From Homalodisca vitripennis (taxonomy: Eukaryota; Arthropoda; Insecta; Hemiptera; Cicadellidae): a DNA stretch of 64,000 bases. Below, piece after piece: positions 59,884 to 64,000 of the stretch. Both the position numbers and the translations under genes were made by a program. The stretch covers positions 101,535,001-101,599,000 of the forward strand of contig NC_060207.1 of assembly GCF_021130785.1 (NCBI RefSeq), given 5' to 3'. Position 1 is the first letter of the stretch, and the number at the start of each line of letters is the position of its first letter. The notes under the pieces are model-generated. The model was not told the origin of the DNA. It saw only the letters and a program-made list of their open reading frames with translations, and ran no database searches.

Positions 59884-60060
59884 TTAATCTTAAATGGAGA
59901 TAAGAAGGGTGTATTTTTCTTATAAGAGAAGACTAATCTATGGACACATCAATTTAAACCACTTTATTTAACTACTATCACTGGATGATCTTGATATCTC
60001 TCAGAGCTGTAAAGTCTTTGATCTTCTTCAGTTTTATCATCACTATTATGTTTTCTGAAC

Positions 60061-60113
60061 AGCTCAGTTTGTAGAGTTTTGGACTAGTAACCTGAAGGAC
60101 TAGAGTTGAAATC
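60061..60113 (+). repeat. tRNA-derived SINE body or tRNA pseudogene
   Basis: AGCTCAGTTTGTAGAG resembles an A box. It is followed by an anticodon-arm-like TGGACTAGTAACCTGAAGG, and GAGTTGAAATC (60103-60113) resembles a B box (GGTTCGAATC). The spacing fits a tRNA. Mismatches rule out a functional gene. Confidence 0.5.
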
Positions 60114-61269
60114 AAAACTTAGACTGTTATGTCGTGAGTCAATACAAATCACTATCGCAAGAAAAGATCAAATGTAAATAGTATAAATATTTGAAAACAA
60201 CTTCTTAGCAAGCAATTAATTTTTAAACGTCATTGTAGGTCCAAAGCCCTAATGATAAATAATCAAATATATTAAAACGAACTGTTATTATTGCAGTCCA
60301 GGACGCGAGTAGACCGTGCACAGTCATGTCAACATCGCACTCTGCAGTCTGGCTGTTTGCATGTTTCATTGAGCAGGTGCAGGCTATGGTAAATTATCAA
60401 AATCCACTCAATGAAATCTTTTTCATTGTTAAAATTTAAGAAATGAATAGTGGTTTACAAGACTAATTCAAAGATAACAACTTCAAAGAGCTCCATGACA
60501 TGACAATTTTGAACCACCTGATCAAGGATAAGGTGGTAATTTGATAATAAGTTTTATTCTCATAATTCTAATATTATATACTCAAAAACGTCAAATTTTT
60601 AACCATCTTTTATAAAAATTGGTCTTAATCTGATCACAAGTTTCCGGGGTACGAATTTTTAAGTTGCAGTTTGGTTGAGTTACAGAGGAGTAGGCATAAC
60701 AGCAGATTCCCTCTAGAACAAAATCTATTGATATATACAAACCTATGTACGTTGCTGTGCGTCGCTCTCAATCAGACTACCTTATAATGGCATGACTAAT
60801 GAGTAATATAACATAACGTATTAAAATTATTTTTATGCTTTGTAAATATTTGAGTATGAATCATATTAGTAATATAAATGTGATAATGTGATGTGTATTA
60901 TGTGTGTGTGTATTATAGGTTTGATAAGAATGATGTTTGATTATTTCTATGGATGTGTGTTGGAATGTTTGATGCTCAATTACACAAAATATTATGGACT
61001 AATTTAGAAGAAATATGGCTACCATGTATTTCCTGGATATCATTACAATACAAAGACATATTTTTATCTCAAAATACTTCTCATTATAAAGTGCTTATTC
61101 CAGAACTTTGTATTTGCATGAACAAAATAGCATCTGTCGTAGTGTGCTGCAAATAGTTATAATAGTGTACTATTTGACATTTACTATAAATAGCGCCAAT
61201 GCGCTATTTGTCATAATAACAAATTCAATCAATTAAAATTATTTGGGATACTAGAAATTAGTTTCCTTT

Positions 61270-61394
61270 CACATTGGGGACAGCATATCTACAGTAACTG
61301 AAGAAAAAACTGAGGGACTGGGCACAAATATGACTTGAACGAACCATTCGCTCTGTAACTACAGTTTGAGGAAACAAACTAGTGCAGTGATGAG
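61270..61394 (-). repeat. Inverted dispersed repeat, copy in dnr1 intron 2
   Basis: The reverse complement reads ATCACTGCACTAGTTTGTTT, ACAGAGCGAATGGTTCGTT, CCCAGTCCCTC and TTACTGTAGATATGCTGTCC, matching 51589-51720. Confidence 0.75.
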
Positions 61395-61770
61395 TCCGTG
61401 GCCATTGCAAATACCAATTTAATGCATAAGTGTGTGTGTGCTTGCGTGCATGCGTTTTCATAATATTGAAAACTGGGGTTGTGCCATCTTACGAGTTACG
61501 GTTTGTGAGAGGCACAAGGCCATGTCCCATGTCCGGTCAATCGGCCCGCACTACATAGTGGTGGAACAAATCTTTATGGCGGTATCCAACCCCCCACAGG
61601 GAAACAAGAGTTGTAGACAGATATATAAATGATACAGATAGAAAGTGTGGCCATTCTTCAGAAGAATATACTGAAGTAAATATGAAGAAAATAGCATGTA
61701 ACAAGGAAAATGAAACACATTCAATGCCCAAATTTGTATTATTGAACATAAAGAAGAAGGGAAAACTCTA

Positions 61771-63245
61771 TGTAAGGTTAGACCTTTTCTGATTAATAAA
61801 GCCTTAGATGGAGCAGGTGGACATCCAAAATTAGTAAAAACAGTTTAAATGGAACATTGTTAGTCAAAGTGACAAATGACAGACAAGCAGTAAATGTACT
61901 GAAAATGGTTTTTTCAATCAAATTCCTGTGGTTGTTGGGTCTTATAAATCTCTCAACTCATTGAAAGCAAATGTCTTCAGTTGAGATTTACTGACAGTCA
62001 CGGAAATCGAGCAAGAAATAAGCTATTCATTAGTAAACGGATGTGGTGAGGATTATGAAGAACAAAAGAGGATTTCTTATTCAAACCCTTAGACTCATCT
62101 TGAAAATTGTTGTGCCTCACCCACATACTAACATCAAAGCAAGTTATTTGTTGCCTTCAGTCCGGCACTTTTACAGAAATCCTCAGAGGTACTATAGGTG
62201 CCAGAAGTTTGGCTACTCAATTAAGGTATTTACATATCCTGAGATATGTACCCATTGTGGCCAAAGAAGAACACAATGATAAGGACTGTACCAGTGATGA
62301 GGAATATTTTATGAACTGCAAGGAAAATCATCCCTCAAGCTCAAAGAACAGTAAAGCTTATCTTGAAGAAAAGGAGATCCTTAAAATAACTACCGACGAA
62401 AAAGTGTAATTTTCTTATGTTTGAAAAGAATATAGAAAGAGAAAAACTCCAATTCTCACAATCCAAGGGTACCTTAGACCCGGGAGTCCTTTTGTTACTG
62501 CAGGTAGTCATTTCAGCTTCCTTCTTCCCAATGAGTCATCTATATATTCAGTGAAATTAACAGCAATAGAAAAAATGCTCGATATTGTGTGATCTAGAAC
62601 TTTGAAGCTGGTTGTCTGTACCAGCTTTGTACTCTTTCAGCAGCTTACAGGCTCTCAGTGACATATTTTCACAAGACATCCAACTTTGTGATATATGAAG
62701 TTCTTTACATCTCCTTCGAATTGAAGCTGTAATTGTAACATTAGTACATGGTCACGTTGGAATTTTAGGTAATGAACTGGCAGATAAATGTGCTAAAGAA
62801 GCATTAGAACTTCAACCCTTAACCACACATATGATAACATTAGATGTTATCCTCGTGGTGAAGGCAAAATTAAAAGCAAAATGGGACTCTGAATGCAGGT
62901 GGTCATAAACAACAAACTGCGTATAGTAAAAGCCTATGTTAGTCCTTGGGGAATGGTTTCTCGAGGAATCATCATGAGGAGGTGGTGTTGTGTCGCTTGC
63001 ATCTGACTCACAGCTTTCTTATGAGTCGAGCCATCCCCCCAGTCTGCGCTACAAGCGTCATAATTATTACAGTGAAGCATGTCCTTGTTGACTGCCCTCA
63101 ATATTCAAAATATAGACGCGACCTGAGTCTACCAAACTGCCTAAAAAGTATCACAAGTGATGATGTGACAATAATACAAAGACTTTTCCCTTTTTTAAAG
63201 AATAAATCTTTAATACACATAATTTTACTACCATATTTTATTAAT
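61771..63245 (+). pseudogene. Jockey-like retrotransposon deletion derivative (gag and RNase H only)
   Basis: The first part resembles ORF1 of Jockey/R1-like elements: PFLINKALDGAGGHPKLVKT, LLVKVTNDRQAVNVLK, and a damaged CCHC zone (RYYRCQKFGYS, CTHCGQRRTQ, YFMNCKENHPSSSKNSKAYL). The sequence then passes directly to an RNase H domain: LPNESSIYSVKLTAIEKML, VHGHVGILGNELADKCAKEA. After shifts it ends SFLMSRAIPPVCATSV, VKHVLVDCPQYSKYRRDLSL and a stop near 63247. The endonuclease and reverse transcriptase, about 2 kb, are missing. Frameshifts occur throughout. Confidence 0.83.
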
Positions 63246-63287
63246 TAATAGCATGTTCAAGTATTTTTGTTATATTTATTTTGTTAC

Positions 63288-63930
63288 TAGCATATACCAA
63301 TGGCTTCGCCTGCAATTTCTGTTGCCATGCAACATTCCGTGTATTTGTTTAAATAGCTTCAACGATTTCAGTAACATTTTAACTATTTTGGATCAATGTA
63401 GAGGAACTCTAAAGTCGAAGTTCATAGTTTTTTTTAGTGAAAGCACTTGTGATGTAATACGATAGGGTCGTATGGTATTTTAAAAGTGGAATTGGTCATA
63501 TATCATGAATCAGGTTTTTCATTTTACAGTGTTCATGATTAAGAGGACTAGAAGTTAAGCAAAAGTGTGAGTAATTCTCATTTCAGGTTTTGCACTTCTA
63601 GTTCAAATTAATTATATTTCCAACACAAAATTGCAGTATGCTATTTTGCCCCAAGAAACAGTATAATTAGACATATATATAATTTTGTAATGAAGTTGGA
63701 TTCAAAGCAGTATAGTTTTCCAAATTGTATGGCTATAGATATTGTTATTGAAAATTAATAACTAAAATCTACACCAATAATACTAACACTTTTCAATACT
63801 TACATTATGATAAAGTTCTTACTTCCCAAACCATGTTCACTATATCTTACTATTTCCTTGCTCCAGTCTAGCAATTATATAAGTATTTATACATCTAATC
63901 AGTATCGTATACGTCTTCAGTGAGAAATGG
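63288..63930 (+). repeat. Dispersed repeat family 3, longest copy
   Basis: It begins CTAGCATATACCAATGGCTT, right after the end of the retroelement derivative. It contains the CATTTCAGG and GCACTTCTAGTTC blocks (63580-63607) and ends with CTAGCAATTATATAAGTATT and a TAATCAGTAT block. No ORF. Partners are at 51285 and 52612. Confidence 0.55.
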
Positions 63931-64000
63931 ATGCGATGTTCCCTCAATGATTATTTGACATAAAAATTGAATTTAGTGACTTGTTTATTGTTTTTCACCC

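Noticed and set aside
60297..60400. Possible dnr1 exon 3 (GC-richer, AG-bounded segment)
   Set aside because: With the required phase-2 entry it reads SPGRE and then a stop, and no frame resembles the MYLIP continuation.

Overview
The window looks like nuclear DNA of an insect. It is AT-rich, with kilobase-scale introns bounded by GT-AG splice sites, (AT)n microsatellites and many decayed transposons. The genes have insect-type partners, and a hemipteran is my guess from general texture only. I see no bacterial, plasmid, phage or CRISPR features.

Three protein-coding genes can be supported, all on the + strand. (1) An SLC22-family organic cation/carnitine-type transporter runs from 14125 to 31718. 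I can join nine exons (466 codons plus stop) with matching splice phases; the N-terminal exon(s) are not found. (2) An intronless cytosolic Hsp70 (44621-46576, 651 aa, ending EEVD) has a clear heat-shock promoter just upstream. (3) The first two coding exons (47802-47888 and 57682-57878) of an insect MYLIP/Idol homologue, called Dnr1 in flies, start the FERM domain. The rest of that gene, including the RING finger, must lie beyond the window.

The remainder is intergenic or intronic and is dominated by mobile-element debris. From left to right: a non-LTR reverse transcriptase split by a small TIR element with an 8-bp target duplication (7430-8720); a mariner scrap (8997); a hAT element (11919-13770); a reverse-transcriptase scrap abutting a second hAT remnant inside SLC22 intron 2 (18965-19805); a mariner tail (32800); a 151-bp GC-rich element (33514); a Tigger/pogo element on the - strand (35554-36865); a Helitron with both termini (37180-39508); and an internally deleted Tc1-like element with excellent TIRs (40946-42302).

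Inside dnr1 intron 1 lie a non-LTR 3' end (49472-50253), a second copy of the 8-bp-TSD element (52027), a mariner-superfamily element with DD41D spacing (52863-54626) and a TA-flanked MITE with three terminal-repeat copies (55193-55721). Intron 2 holds a TTAA-flanked piggyBac-type element (58498-59883), a tRNA-like SINE body and a deletion derivative of a Jockey-like retroelement (61771-63245).

The genes do not form an operon or an obvious pathway. Hsp70 and dnr1 are head-to-tail neighbours about 1.2 kb apart. The most interesting signals are structural: nested insertions, permuted or triplicated terminal repeats, in-frame tandem splice donors in the transporter, inverted repeats flanking dnr1 exon 2, and perfect palindromes. 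I found no convincing new multi-gene system.
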